Source: Pseudomonas oryzicola
GTDB taxonomy: Bacteria > Pseudomonadota > Gammaproteobacteria > Pseudomonadales > Pseudomonadaceae
Direction of reading: 5' to 3'
NCBI RefSeq assembly: GCF_014269185.2
Contig: NZ_JABWRZ020000001.1
Span: forward strand, 3,559,001 to 3,623,000
DNA: 64,000 nt
In this document: piece after piece, positions 37,861-45,433 of the stretch
Layout of the letters: every line of letters begins with the position of its first letter
How positions within the stretch are numbered: position 1 is the first letter of the stretch
The notes under the pieces: generated by a model
Databases searched by the model: none
Told to the model about the DNA's origin: nothing
The model's input: the letters and a program-made list of their open reading frames with translations, nothing else
Program-made: the position numbers and the translations under genes

Positions 37861-38982
37861 TCAATAAACCACGGCCAGCCAGGGCAGGTAGGTAACCCGC
37901 AAGCCATAGCGCTGCTCCAAGGTCCGCAACAGGGCTTGCGGCTCATCAAGGTCGAACACCCCGCTGACCTCCATCGCCGCCAGCTTGCTGTCCGACAACA
38001 CGATCCGCCCATGCCGGTAACGCTCAAGCTCCGCCAGCACCTGCCCCAGCGGCCTGCCATTGAAGATCAGCTTGCCGCGCTGCCAGGCCATCTGCGCGCC
38101 GGCATCGGCCGTGACGGGCAGTGCATGCTCGCCAACCCTGGCTTCGCCTCGTGCCAGCACCACATGGCCATCACGGCGCACGCTGAAGGTGGCCGCGCCG
38201 CCCTGCACACGTTCGCCGGCGGTATCGACCACAAACGGCCGTGGATCATCCGTGGTCTCGAACAAAGCCTCCCCGGACTCCAGCACCACACGGCGCTCAC
38301 GACCACTGAACGCCACGCTGATGGCACTGGCGCTGTTCAGCGTTACCCGCGAGCCGTCAGCCAGGCTGATGACCTGCCGCTGCCCTACCCCGGTGTGATA
38401 ATCCGCCAGCAGCGCCGGTGCCTGCTGCCAACCCGCCACACCCATGGCCAGCAACAGCGAAGCAGCCAGCCCCGCCTGCTTGAGGTGGTCGCGGCAATGG
38501 CGCAGGGCCTGGCCGATGTACTTGGCCACCATGCTCTCGGAAACGCCCAGCCGTTGTGCCACCTGCGCCTGGGTCAGGCCTTCGATGCGGTTGAGCAACA
38601 GCGCCTGACGAGCGTTGTCGGACAGCTGCAGCAGCGCCTGGTCGAGGACCTGCAAACGTTCCCGGGCCAGCAATGCAGCCTCCGGCGCTGGCCCCGGGCA
38701 GGCCACCTCGCCGGCCCCATCGCTGTGCTCGTGGCTGGCGGCGATGCGCTGTTCGCGACGCATGGCATCGATCGCCAGGTTGCCGGCCACGCGGAAGATG
38801 AAACGGCGCGCGTGCAGCACCGGTAGCGCCTGCTGGTCGATGTTCACCAGCTTCAGGTAGGTTTCCTGCGCCACGTCGGCGGCGCGCTGGCGGTCGCTCA
38901 TGCGCCGGGTCAAGAACTGCAGCAGGTCGTCGTAGTGTTCCTGGAAACTCGTCAACAGGCCCGATACGGGTGAGGTCAGCAT
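37861..38982 (-). CDS. iutY: ECF sigma factor/FecR anti-sigma hybrid protein (IutY type)
   Basis: Encodes 373 residues as one continuous protein. Residues ~1-168 are a FecI-type ECF sigma factor (region 2 around ADVAQETYLKLV and RRFIFRVAGNLAIDAMRRE; region 4 around EGLTQAQVAQRLGVSESMVAKY). One membrane helix follows at about 171-190. The rest is a FecR-like periplasmic domain, without the usual FecR cytoplasmic anti-sigma N-terminus. This is the arrangement known for P. putida IutY, where activation requires regulated proteolysis of the hybrid. Normal FecR proteins have an LGT self-cleavage site; here the aligned stretch reads VQGGAATFSV, so G-T is replaced by A263-A264. A Fur-like site lies just upstream. 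Confidence 0.9.
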   Translation of the reverse strand: MLTSPVSGLLTSFQEHYDDLLQFLTRRMSDRQRAADVAQETYLKLVNIDQQALPVLHARRFIFRVAGNLAIDAMRREQRIAASHEHSDGAGEVACPGPAPEAALLARERLQVLDQALLQLSDNARQALLLNRIEGLTQAQVAQRLGVSESMVAKYIGQALRHCRDHLKQAGLAASLLLAMGVAGWQQAPALLADYHTGVGQRQVISLADGSRVTLNSASAISVAFSGRERRVVLESGEALFETTDDPRPFVVDTAGERVQGGAATFSVRRDGHVVLARGEARVGEHALPVTADAGAQMAWQRGKLIFNGRPLGQVLAELERYRHGRIVLSDSKLAAMEVSGVFDLDEPQALLRTLEQRYGLRVTYLPWLAVVY

Positions 38983-39018
38983 GGGATCAGTTACGGCCAG
39001 TAGGAGGGATTATCGGAC

Positions 39019-39037
39019 GTTAATGAGAAACAGTATC
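39019..39037. promoter_or_regulatory. Fur box upstream of iutY
   Basis: GTTAATGAGAAACAGTATC matches the 19-bp Fur consensus at 15 positions. It lies 37 bp upstream of the iutY start on the opposite strand's reading, a position suited to repress iutY when iron is plentiful. Confidence 0.65.
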
Positions 39038-39117
39038 TTTCATCTGTACCGACACTTTCAACGCTGTCGCGCATTTGCCACACTGACCGACCGCTCACTC
39101 CGGCAAGGTCGTCCGCC

Positions 39118-39600
39118 ATGACTGCCCGTCTGTATCGTTATACCCGCCTGTTGCTGATCATGCTGCTGGCCTGCGGCCCAGGGGCCTGTGCCCTGTTCCA
39201 GCCACGCGACCCGGTGAATATCAGCGTGATCGGCATCGAGCCGCTGCCAGGGCAGGAATTGGAGCTACGCATGGCCGTGAAAATGCGTGTGCAAAACCCT
39301 AATGAAACGCCGATCGACTACAACGGCATTGCCTTGAACCTGGAGGTGAACGGCCAGCCGCTGGCCGCTGGGGTCAGTGACCAGCAAGGGCACATTGGCC
39401 GATATGCCGAAGCGGTGATCGTGGTGCCGGTGAGCATCACGGCATTCGCCTTCCTGCGCCAGGCCTATGGGCTGGGCCAGGTTGGCACGTTGCAAGGCTT
39501 GCCCTACAAATTACGCGGCAAGCTGGCCGGTGGGCCGCTGGGGACCGTGCGCTTTACCGACGAGGGCAGGCTGGACCTGCCCAAAGGCGGCTACTGGTAG
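39118..39600 (+). CDS. LEA type 2 / WHy-domain lipoprotein
   Basis: Encodes 160 residues. The N-terminus (LLLIMLLACGPGACALF) looks like a lipoprotein signal, with candidate acylated cysteines at 20 or 25. The rest is a WHy/LEA14-like beta-sandwich (VNISVIGIEPLPGQELELRM, then VQNPNETPIDYNGIALNLEV in the middle). These domains are linked with stress tolerance in plants and bacteria. It has its own upstream region and is convergent with the small gene at 39618. Confidence 0.8.
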   Translation: MTARLYRYTRLLLIMLLACGPGACALFQPRDPVNISVIGIEPLPGQELELRMAVKMRVQNPNETPIDYNGIALNLEVNGQPLAAGVSDQQGHIGRYAEAVIVVPVSITAFAFLRQAYGLGQVGTLQGLPYKLRGKLAGGPLGTVRFTDEGRLDLPKGGYW

Positions 39601-39617
39601 CCACCAGGCGATGGAGA

Positions 39618-39881
39618 CTAGCGGTTGGCGCTGGCGGCAGCCATCAGTTTGTTGACTTCGCTGCGCACCATGTTGGCGTATTCCGGCGGCGCCATGCCGT
39701 CCAGTTCGGCACGTACCCACTCGGCCCACTTGCCCTTGCGCCGCGGCTTTTCGGCGATCAGCCGCGCCGCGTCGGCCTTGGCCTTGCCCAGGTTGCTCTG
39801 CCACAGCTCGAACAGCCGTGCCTTCTCCGCCTCGATCTGTGCCCGTTCCTCGAAGCTCATGTTGGCCAGATTGAAACTCAT
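39618..39881 (-). CDS. Small conserved hypothetical protein, paralogue of the 4315-4527 protein
   Basis: Encodes 87 residues, strongly helical and charged (SFEERAQIEAEKARLFELWQ). The C-terminal part WAEWVRAELDGMAPPEYANM then VRSEVNKL matches the C-terminal part of the 70-residue protein at 4315-4527. No signal peptide, membrane segment or known domain. Function unknown. Confidence 0.75.
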   Translation of the reverse strand: MSFNLANMSFEERAQIEAEKARLFELWQSNLGKAKADAARLIAEKPRRKGKWAEWVRAELDGMAPPEYANMVRSEVNKLMAAASANR

Positions 39882-40003
39882 GAATCACCCGCTTGATCGT
39901 AAATGGCGGCTATCTTACACCAACACCCCGGGCGCACGCCGAAGCAACTTTTCTGGTGCACCGGTATCCATTGTTCCAGCCAACCATCGACGAGGACGAG
40001 TTC

Positions 40004-40324
40004 ATGGCCCGGAAAAGCGCCACGCTGACCGACAGCGACCAGATCAAGGACCAGGTATTCAGCGAACTGCAGGCGCTGATCGAAGAATCGGAACGGCTGC
40101 TGAACGACAGCGCCGCCCTGGTAGGTGACGAGGCAGAAACCTTGCGTGCGCAGGTGCAGTTGAAACTGCGTCAGGCGCGCCAGGCTGCCAACAGGATGCG
40201 CAACAGGGCGCAACCAGTGGTGGAGGCCACCCAGGACTACATTGGCGGCCATCCATGGCAGACCGTGGCGGTTTCCGCAGGCCTCGGGCTGCTGGTCGGC
40301 CTGCTGCTGGGCCGGCGTCACTGA
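40004..40324 (+). CDS. DUF883 (ElaB/YqjD-type) membrane-anchored protein
   Basis: Encodes 106 residues. A long amphipathic helix (LQALIEESERLLNDSAALVG, then LRAQVQLKLRQARQAANRMR) precedes a C-terminal membrane anchor (QTVAVSAGLGLLVGLLLGRR). This is the layout of ElaB/YqjD/YgaM, inner-membrane proteins that bind ribosomes in stationary phase in E. coli. The ATG at 40004 has GAGGA upstream. A hairpin terminator follows. Confidence 0.85.
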   Translation: MARKSATLTDSDQIKDQVFSELQALIEESERLLNDSAALVGDEAETLRAQVQLKLRQARQAANRMRNRAQPVVEATQDYIGGHPWQTVAVSAGLGLLVGLLLGRRH

Positions 40325-40330
40325 CGCCGC

Positions 40331-40355
40331 GGCCGCCTGGTGCGATCAGGCGGCC
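40331..40355. terminator. Hairpin between convergent DUF883 gene and miaE
   Basis: A 9-bp perfect stem (GGCCGCCTG/CAGGCGGCC) with a 7-base loop. It extends 10 bp into the 3' end of miaE, so it can act on both transcripts. Confidence 0.6.
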
Positions 40356-40963
40356 TGCGCCAGCGGGATACCGCTGTGAAAGCGCAGTTCCTGATCCGGT
40401 GACTGGATCAGCTCGACTTCCGCTGCGCGGACCAGTTCCACCCGGCGGGCGATGTCTGCCTCATCGCCGTAATGATGCGCCAGTTTCAGGTAACCCTGGT
40501 AGTGGCGCGCTTCGCTTTTCAGCAGGCCGTGGTAGAAGCGGCCCAGCTCCTCGTCCAGGTGCGGCACCAATGCGGCAAAACGCTCGCAGCTGCGCGCCTC
40601 GATGAACGCCCCCACTACCAGCGTATCCACCAGCTTGACCGGCTCGTGGGCACGCACCAGGCGCCGCAGCCCCGACGCATAACGCCCCGCCGACACCGGG
40701 CGCAGTGGCACGCCACGGCGCTTCATCAGGCGCAGCACTTGCTCGTGGTGCACCAGTTCCTCGCGGGCCAGGCGCGACATCATGTTGATCAGGTCAAGGT
40801 GCGTGTTGTACTTGGCGATCAGGCTCAACGCGGTGCTGGCGGCCTTGAATTCGCAGTTCTTGTGGTCGATCAGCAGGGTTTCCTGGTCGGCGAGCGCCGC
40901 TTCGATCCAGGCGTCTGGCGTCGGGCAACCAAGAAAGGCGTCGATTTCGGGGATCAGGGACAT
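40346..40963 (-). CDS. miaE: tRNA-(ms2io6A)-hydroxylase MiaE
   Basis: Encodes 205 residues of the ferritin-like diiron family. MiaE hydroxylates the isopentenyl group of ms2i6A at tRNA position 37, using oxygen. Ligand motifs are visible: E36-type CEFKAAS, LAREELVHHEQVL (about 67-79), GAFIEARSCERF and KSEARHYQGYL. The length is normal for the Pseudomonas enzyme. It is monocistronic and diverges from the stress-protein gene at 41118. Confidence 0.93.
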   Translation of the reverse strand: MSLIPEIDAFLGCPTPDAWIEAALADQETLLIDHKNCEFKAASTALSLIAKYNTHLDLINMMSRLAREELVHHEQVLRLMKRRGVPLRPVSAGRYASGLRRLVRAHEPVKLVDTLVVGAFIEARSCERFAALVPHLDEELGRFYHGLLKSEARHYQGYLKLAHHYGDEADIARRVELVRAAEVELIQSPDQELRFHSGIPLAQAA

Positions 40964-41036
40964 GAGCGTGCAACCACAAAGAACAGGCAGGGCCGGCGAT
41001 TATACCGGCGGCGGCGGGCGGCGCCAGTGACTATGC

Positions 41037-41050
41037 TTGATGTACATCAA
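41037..41050. promoter_or_regulatory. Anr/FNR box (TTGAT-GTAC-ATCAA) upstream of the universal stress protein gene
   Basis: A perfect TTGAT-N4-ATCAA match and full palindrome, 67 bp before the ATG of the usp gene and 73 bp before the divergent miaE start. Confidence 0.8.
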
Positions 41051-41117
41051 GCGCCAGCGGGGGAAGCGCCGACTATAGTCAGGCATTGGTCGCCACCTTT
41101 GAACGGAGCTAACGCCC

Positions 41118-41981
41118 ATGCAAGCCGTCCGCAGCATCCTCGTCGTCCTCGACCCCGCGCATGCCCACAGCCGGGCCCTGACCCGGGCCAAGCTGATTGC
41201 CGGCCTCACCGGTGCGCGCCTGCACCTGCTGATGTGCGACAAGAAGCATGACCACAGCGCACTGCTGAGCCTGCTGAGCAGCCAGCTGCATGATGACGGC
41301 TATGACAAGGTCACCCATGAACAGGCCTGGCATGACAACTTGCATGAGTCGATCATCGCCGTGCAGCAGGCCGAAGGCTGCGAACTGGTGATCAAGGAAC
41401 ACCGCCCCGACAACCCGCTGAAAAAGGCCCTGCTCACCCCCAGCGACTGGAAGCTGCTGCGCCAGTGCCCGAGCGCGGTGCTGATGGTCAAGAGCGAGCG
41501 ACCGTGGGCCGGCGGCAAGATTCTCGCCGCCGTGGACGTGGGCAACCAGGACGAAGACCACCGGCGCCTGCATGCGAGCATCATCGACCATGGCTTCGGG
41601 ATTGCCGAACTGGCCAAGGGCGAGCTGCATGTGATCAGCGCCCATCCCTCGCCGATGCTGTCGGCCTCGGACCCGGTGTACCAGTTGAGCGAGACCATCG
41701 AAAAGCGTTATCGCGAGGCGTGCAAGGCGTTCCAGATCGAGTACGACATCAGCGAGGAGCGCCTGCACGTGGCCGAAGGGCCGGCCGATGTGCTGATCCC
41801 GCACACCGAGCAGAAGCTCGATGCAGTGGTGACGGTGATCGGTACGGTGTGCCGCACGGGAATTTCCGGGGCGTTGATTGGCAATACTTCGGAGGTGGTG
41901 CTGGATGCGCTGGTGGGGGATGTGCTGGTGCTCAAGAGCGAAGAGGCCATTGCCCACCTGGCGGAATTGGCCCGCGGCTGA
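41118..41981 (+). CDS. Tandem-domain universal stress protein (UspE type)
   Basis: Encodes 287 residues with two consecutive UspA folds (1-~145 and ~150-287). The first begins QAVRSILVVLDPAHAHS; the second begins KILAAVDVGNQDEDH and ends with VVTVIGTVCRTGISGALIGN, which carries the nucleotide-binding glycine pattern, and VLVLKS. Related Anr-controlled Usp proteins support survival without oxygen in pseudomonads, and the perfect Anr box upstream fits that role. GGAG lies about nine bases before the ATG. Confidence 0.88.
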   Translation: MQAVRSILVVLDPAHAHSRALTRAKLIAGLTGARLHLLMCDKKHDHSALLSLLSSQLHDDGYDKVTHEQAWHDNLHESIIAVQQAEGCELVIKEHRPDNPLKKALLTPSDWKLLRQCPSAVLMVKSERPWAGGKILAAVDVGNQDEDHRRLHASIIDHGFGIAELAKGELHVISAHPSPMLSASDPVYQLSETIEKRYREACKAFQIEYDISEERLHVAEGPADVLIPHTEQKLDAVVTVIGTVCRTGISGALIGNTSEVVLDALVGDVLVLKSEEAIAHLAELARG

Positions 41982-42054
41982 ATCCAGCCTGTCGGGCCCT
42001 ATCGCCGATAAGCCAGCGCCCACAGCGACTGCACTGACCTCGCGTCATTCGCAG

Positions 42055-42330
42055 CTCAGCGCATGCTTCGCGGATAAATCCGCGCCTCCAGTTGACGCTG
42101 CACCTGTAGGAGCGGCTTCAGCCGCGATCCCCGGCATAGCCGGTGCCAGCCACCGCGCCGCCTGCTTCGCGGATAAATCCGCTCCTACAGTTGGCGCTAT
42201 CCCTGTAGGAGCGGCTTCAGCCGCGATCACCGGCACAGCCGGTGCCAGCCACCGCGTCGCCTGCTTCTCGGGTAAATCCGCGCCTACAATCGACGCGGTA
42301 CCTGTGGCAGCTGGCTTGCCGGTGACGGGC
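42055..42330. repeat. Tandem array of a 99-bp REP-type unit (about 2.5 copies)
   Basis: Units begin CCTGTAGGAGCGGCTTCAGC at 42103 and 42202, and a decayed third begins at 42301. A partial unit precedes the first. Each carries three small palindromes: GCGGCTTCAGCCGC, CCGGCACAGCCGG and CGGATAAATCCG. The period is a multiple of three, so an open frame runs through the array, but I do not regard it as coding. It lies between the usp and fdsD stops, which are convergent. Confidence 0.85.
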
Positions 42331-42350
42331 TGCAAAGCAGCCCCGGTTGG

Positions 42351-42554
42351 CTAGCCCAACGCTTCCCGCACCTTAGGGTCAAGCCCCTCCCCCGCGTGGG
42401 CCGCACTCCACTCCGCCAATTGCCGGCGCATCGCCGGCGTCCAGAAGCTTTGCAGGTGGTTGCGTACCCCTTGCACCGCCAGCGTGTGGTCCGGCTCGCT
42501 GTCGAAGTAGTGGGCAATCTGGTTGGCCATCTTGACCAGGTTGTCGGCACTCAT
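42351..42554 (-). CDS. fdsD: NAD-dependent formate dehydrogenase delta subunit
   Basis: Encodes 67 residues matching FdsD (MSADNLVKMANQIAHYFDSE, and later SFWTPAMRRQLAEW). FdsD is needed for a stable, active FdsGBA complex and probably assists molybdenum cofactor insertion. Its ATG overlaps the fdsA stop. In many bacteria fdsC (an FdhD-like sulfurtransferase) lies between fdsA and fdsD; here it is absent. Confidence 0.9.
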   Translation of the reverse strand: MSADNLVKMANQIAHYFDSEPDHTLAVQGVRNHLQSFWTPAMRRQLAEWSAAHAGEGLDPKVREALG

Positions 42555-45433
42555 CGGCGCACCTCGGCCTTCTCTGCGCCACGGCGCTCCTGCAGCAACC
42601 GCTGCTGTTCCTCACTGAAATCCTGGTAACGCTTCTGCCACTGCGAAGGCTGGAACACTTTCACCACTTCCACCGCCGTCACCTTGTACTCAGGGCAGTT
42701 GGTGGCCCAGTCGGAGTTGTCGGTGGTGATCACGTTGGCCCCCGATTCGGGGAAGTGGAACGTGGTGTACACCACCCCCGGCGCCACCCGCGTACTGACC
42801 TTGGCGCGCAGCACGGTCTGCCCGGCACGGCTGCCGATGCCGACCCAGTCACCGTCATGGATGCCCCGGCTTTCGGCGTCGGTCGGGTGGATTTCCAGGC
42901 GGTCGGCGTCATGCCAGGCGACGTTGGCGGTGCGTCGGGTCTGGGCGCCGACGTTGTACTGGCTGAGGATGCGCCCGGTGGTCAGCAACAGCGGGTAACG
43001 GTTGTTGACCTTCTCGTCGGTGGCGACATAGCCGGTGAGCATGAAGCGGCCCTTGCCGCGCACGAACTGGTCGATGTGCATGGTCGGCGTGCCATCAGGC
43101 GCGGCGTCGTTGCACGGCCACTGCAGGCTGCCGTGGCGGTCGATCTCGGCATAGCTGACGCGGTGGAAGGTCGGCGTCAGGCGGGCGATCTCATCCATGA
43201 TTTCGGACGGGTGGCGGTAGTTCATCGGGTAGCCCAAGGCGTTGGCCAGGGCGATGGTCGCCTCCCAGTCGGCCTTGCCGGCCAGCGGCTCCATGACCTT
43301 GCGCACCCGCGAAATGCGCCGTTCGGCGTTGGTGAAGGTGCCATCCTTTTCCAGGAACGAGCTGCCCGGCAGGAAGACATGGGCAAACTTGGCGGTTTCG
43401 TTGAGGAAAATGTCCTGTACCACCACGCACTCCATCGCCAGCAAGGCTGCGGTCACGTGCTGGGTGTTGGGGTCGCTCTGGGCAATGTCCTCGCCCTGGC
43501 AGTACAGCGCCTTGAAACTGCCGTCCAGCGCCGCCTCGAACATGTTGGGGATGCGCAGGCCCGGGTCGGGCTGCAGGGTCACACCCCAGGCACGCTCGAA
43601 CTCGGCGCGTACGCCCTCGTTGGAAATATGCCGGTAGCCGGGCAGTTCGTGGGGGAACGAACCCATGTCGCAGGAGCCCTGCACGTTGTTCTGCCCGCGC
43701 AGCGGGTTCACGCCTACCCCTTCACGGCCGATGTTGCCGGTGGCCATGGCCAGGTTGGCGATGCCCATCACTGCGGTACTGCCCTGGCTGTGCTCGGTCA
43801 CGCCCAGGCCGTAGTAGATGGCTGCGTTGCCACCGGTGGCGTAGAGCCGAGCGGCAGCACGGATCTGTTCGGCCGGTACGCCACAGACCGGGCCGAGCAC
43901 TTCGGGGGCGTTGTCCGCCATGCTGACGAAGTCGCGCCAGCGGGTGAATTCCGCGGTTTCACAGCGTGCGTCGATGAAGTCCTGAGCCAGCAGGCCTTCG
44001 GTGACGATCACATGGGCCAGGGCATTGAGCATGGCCACGTTGGTGCCCGGGCGCAGCTGCAGGTGCAGCTCGGCGCGGGCATGCGGCGAATCGACCAGGT
44101 CGATACGGCGTGGGTCGATCACGATCAGCCGAGCGCCCTGGCGCAGGCGGCGCTTGAGCTGCGAACCGAACACCGGGTGCGCGTCGGTGGGGTTGGCACC
44201 AATCACCAGCACCACGTCGGCCTGCATCACCGAATCGAAACTTTGCGTACCGGCGGACTCGCCCAGGGTCTGCTTCAGGCCATAGCCGGTGGGCGAATGG
44301 CACACCCGCGCGCAGGTGTCGACGTTGTTGTTGCCAAATGCGGTGCGCACCAGTTTCTGCACCAGGTAGGCTTCTTCGTTGGTGCAACGGCTGGAGGTGA
44401 TGCCGCCGATGGAGTCGCGCCCGTACTTGAGCTGGATGCGGCGGAACTCGCTGGCCGCGTAGCTGACCGCCTCGTCCCAGCTGACTTCCTGCCAGGGGTC
44501 TTCCAGGCGCTTGCGGATCATCGGCTTGGTGATGCGGTCCGGGTGGGTGGCGTAGCCCCAGGCGAAACGGCCCTTGACGCAGGCATGGCCGTGGTTGGCG
44601 CCGCCGTTCTTGTCCGGCACCATGCGCACCAGTTGGTCGCCTTTCATTTCGGCGCGGAACGAGCAGCCGACGCCACAGTAGGCGCAGGTGGTGATGACTG
44701 CGCGCTCGGGCTGGCCCAGCTGCACCAGGCTCTTTTCCGTCAGGGTCGCGGTCGGGCAGGCCTGCACACAGGCACCGCACGAGACGCATTCGGAGGCGAG
44801 GAAGTTTTCCCCTCCCGCCGCCGCCACGCGGGACTCGAAGCCACGGCCAGTGATGGTCAGGGCGAAGGTACCCTGGATGTCCTCGCAGGCGCGCACGCAG
44901 CGGCTGCAGACGATGCACTTGCTCGGCTCGTAGTCGAAATACGGGTTGGATACGTCTTTCTTCTCGGCCAGGTGGTTGGCCCCGTCGTAGCCATAGCGCA
45001 CCTCGCGCAGGCCCACCTGGCCGGCGACGGTCTGCAGCTCGCAGTTGCCGTTGGCAGAACAGGTCAGGCAGTCCAGCGGGTGGTCGGAGATGTACAGTTC
45101 CATGACGTTGCGGCGCAACCCGGCCAGGCGCGGGGTTTCGGTGCGCACCACCATGCCTTCGCTGACCGGCGTGGTGCAGGACGCCGGGTAGCCGCGCATG
45201 CCTTCGATTTCCACCATGCACATGCGGCACGAACCAAAGGCTTCGAGGCTGTCGGTGGCGCACAGTTTGGGGATGCTGGTGCCAAGCATGGCGGCGGCAC
45301 GCATCACCGAGGTGCCGGCGGGCACGGTGACGGAGCGGCCATCGATACTCAGGCTGACCTGCACCTCGCTGTCACGCGCCGGGGTGCCGAGGTCGCAGCT
45401 TTTATCAGAAGCGGGGTCGAAGAAATTGATCAC
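42551..45433 (-). CDS. fdsA: NAD-dependent formate dehydrogenase alpha subunit (molybdenum)
   Basis: Encodes 960 residues. In order: an N-terminal [2Fe-2S] ferredoxin-like domain (LEAFGSCRMCMVEIEG), a His/Cys cluster motif (HPLDCLTCSANGNCELQ), two [4Fe-4S] motifs (CIVCSRCVRACE and CVSCGACVQACP), the FDH cluster/Mo-bis-MGD domain (CAYCGVGCSFRAEMKG) and C-terminal cofactor-binding domain. The molybdenum ligand is C378 in RVCHSPTGYG; it is cysteine, not selenocysteine. It oxidises formate to CO2 in the cytoplasm and passes electrons to FdsB. The GTG start at 45433 overlaps the fdsB stop. Confidence 0.95.
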   Translation of the reverse strand: MINFFDPASDKSCDLGTPARDSEVQVSLSIDGRSVTVPAGTSVMRAAAMLGTSIPKLCATDSLEAFGSCRMCMVEIEGMRGYPASCTTPVSEGMVVRTETPRLAGLRRNVMELYISDHPLDCLTCSANGNCELQTVAGQVGLREVRYGYDGANHLAEKKDVSNPYFDYEPSKCIVCSRCVRACEDIQGTFALTITGRGFESRVAAAGGENFLASECVSCGACVQACPTATLTEKSLVQLGQPERAVITTCAYCGVGCSFRAEMKGDQLVRMVPDKNGGANHGHACVKGRFAWGYATHPDRITKPMIRKRLEDPWQEVSWDEAVSYAASEFRRIQLKYGRDSIGGITSSRCTNEEAYLVQKLVRTAFGNNNVDTCARVCHSPTGYGLKQTLGESAGTQSFDSVMQADVVLVIGANPTDAHPVFGSQLKRRLRQGARLIVIDPRRIDLVDSPHARAELHLQLRPGTNVAMLNALAHVIVTEGLLAQDFIDARCETAEFTRWRDFVSMADNAPEVLGPVCGVPAEQIRAAARLYATGGNAAIYYGLGVTEHSQGSTAVMGIANLAMATGNIGREGVGVNPLRGQNNVQGSCDMGSFPHELPGYRHISNEGVRAEFERAWGVTLQPDPGLRIPNMFEAALDGSFKALYCQGEDIAQSDPNTQHVTAALLAMECVVVQDIFLNETAKFAHVFLPGSSFLEKDGTFTNAERRISRVRKVMEPLAGKADWEATIALANALGYPMNYRHPSEIMDEIARLTPTFHRVSYAEIDRHGSLQWPCNDAAPDGTPTMHIDQFVRGKGRFMLTGYVATDEKVNNRYPLLLTTGRILSQYNVGAQTRRTANVAWHDADRLEIHPTDAESRGIHDGDWVGIGSRAGQTVLRAKVSTRVAPGVVYTTFHFPESGANVITTDNSDWATNCPEYKVTAVEVVKVFQPSQWQKRYQDFSEEQQRLLQERRGAEKAEVRR

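Noticed and set aside
42055..42330. CRISPR array
   Set aside because: The 99-bp unit repeats as a whole with no unique spacers, and each unit is made of REP palindromes.
41878..42354. Alanine-rich repeat protein frame over the tandem array
   Set aside because: The frame is open only because the 99-bp period is a multiple of three, and its start lies inside the usp gene.
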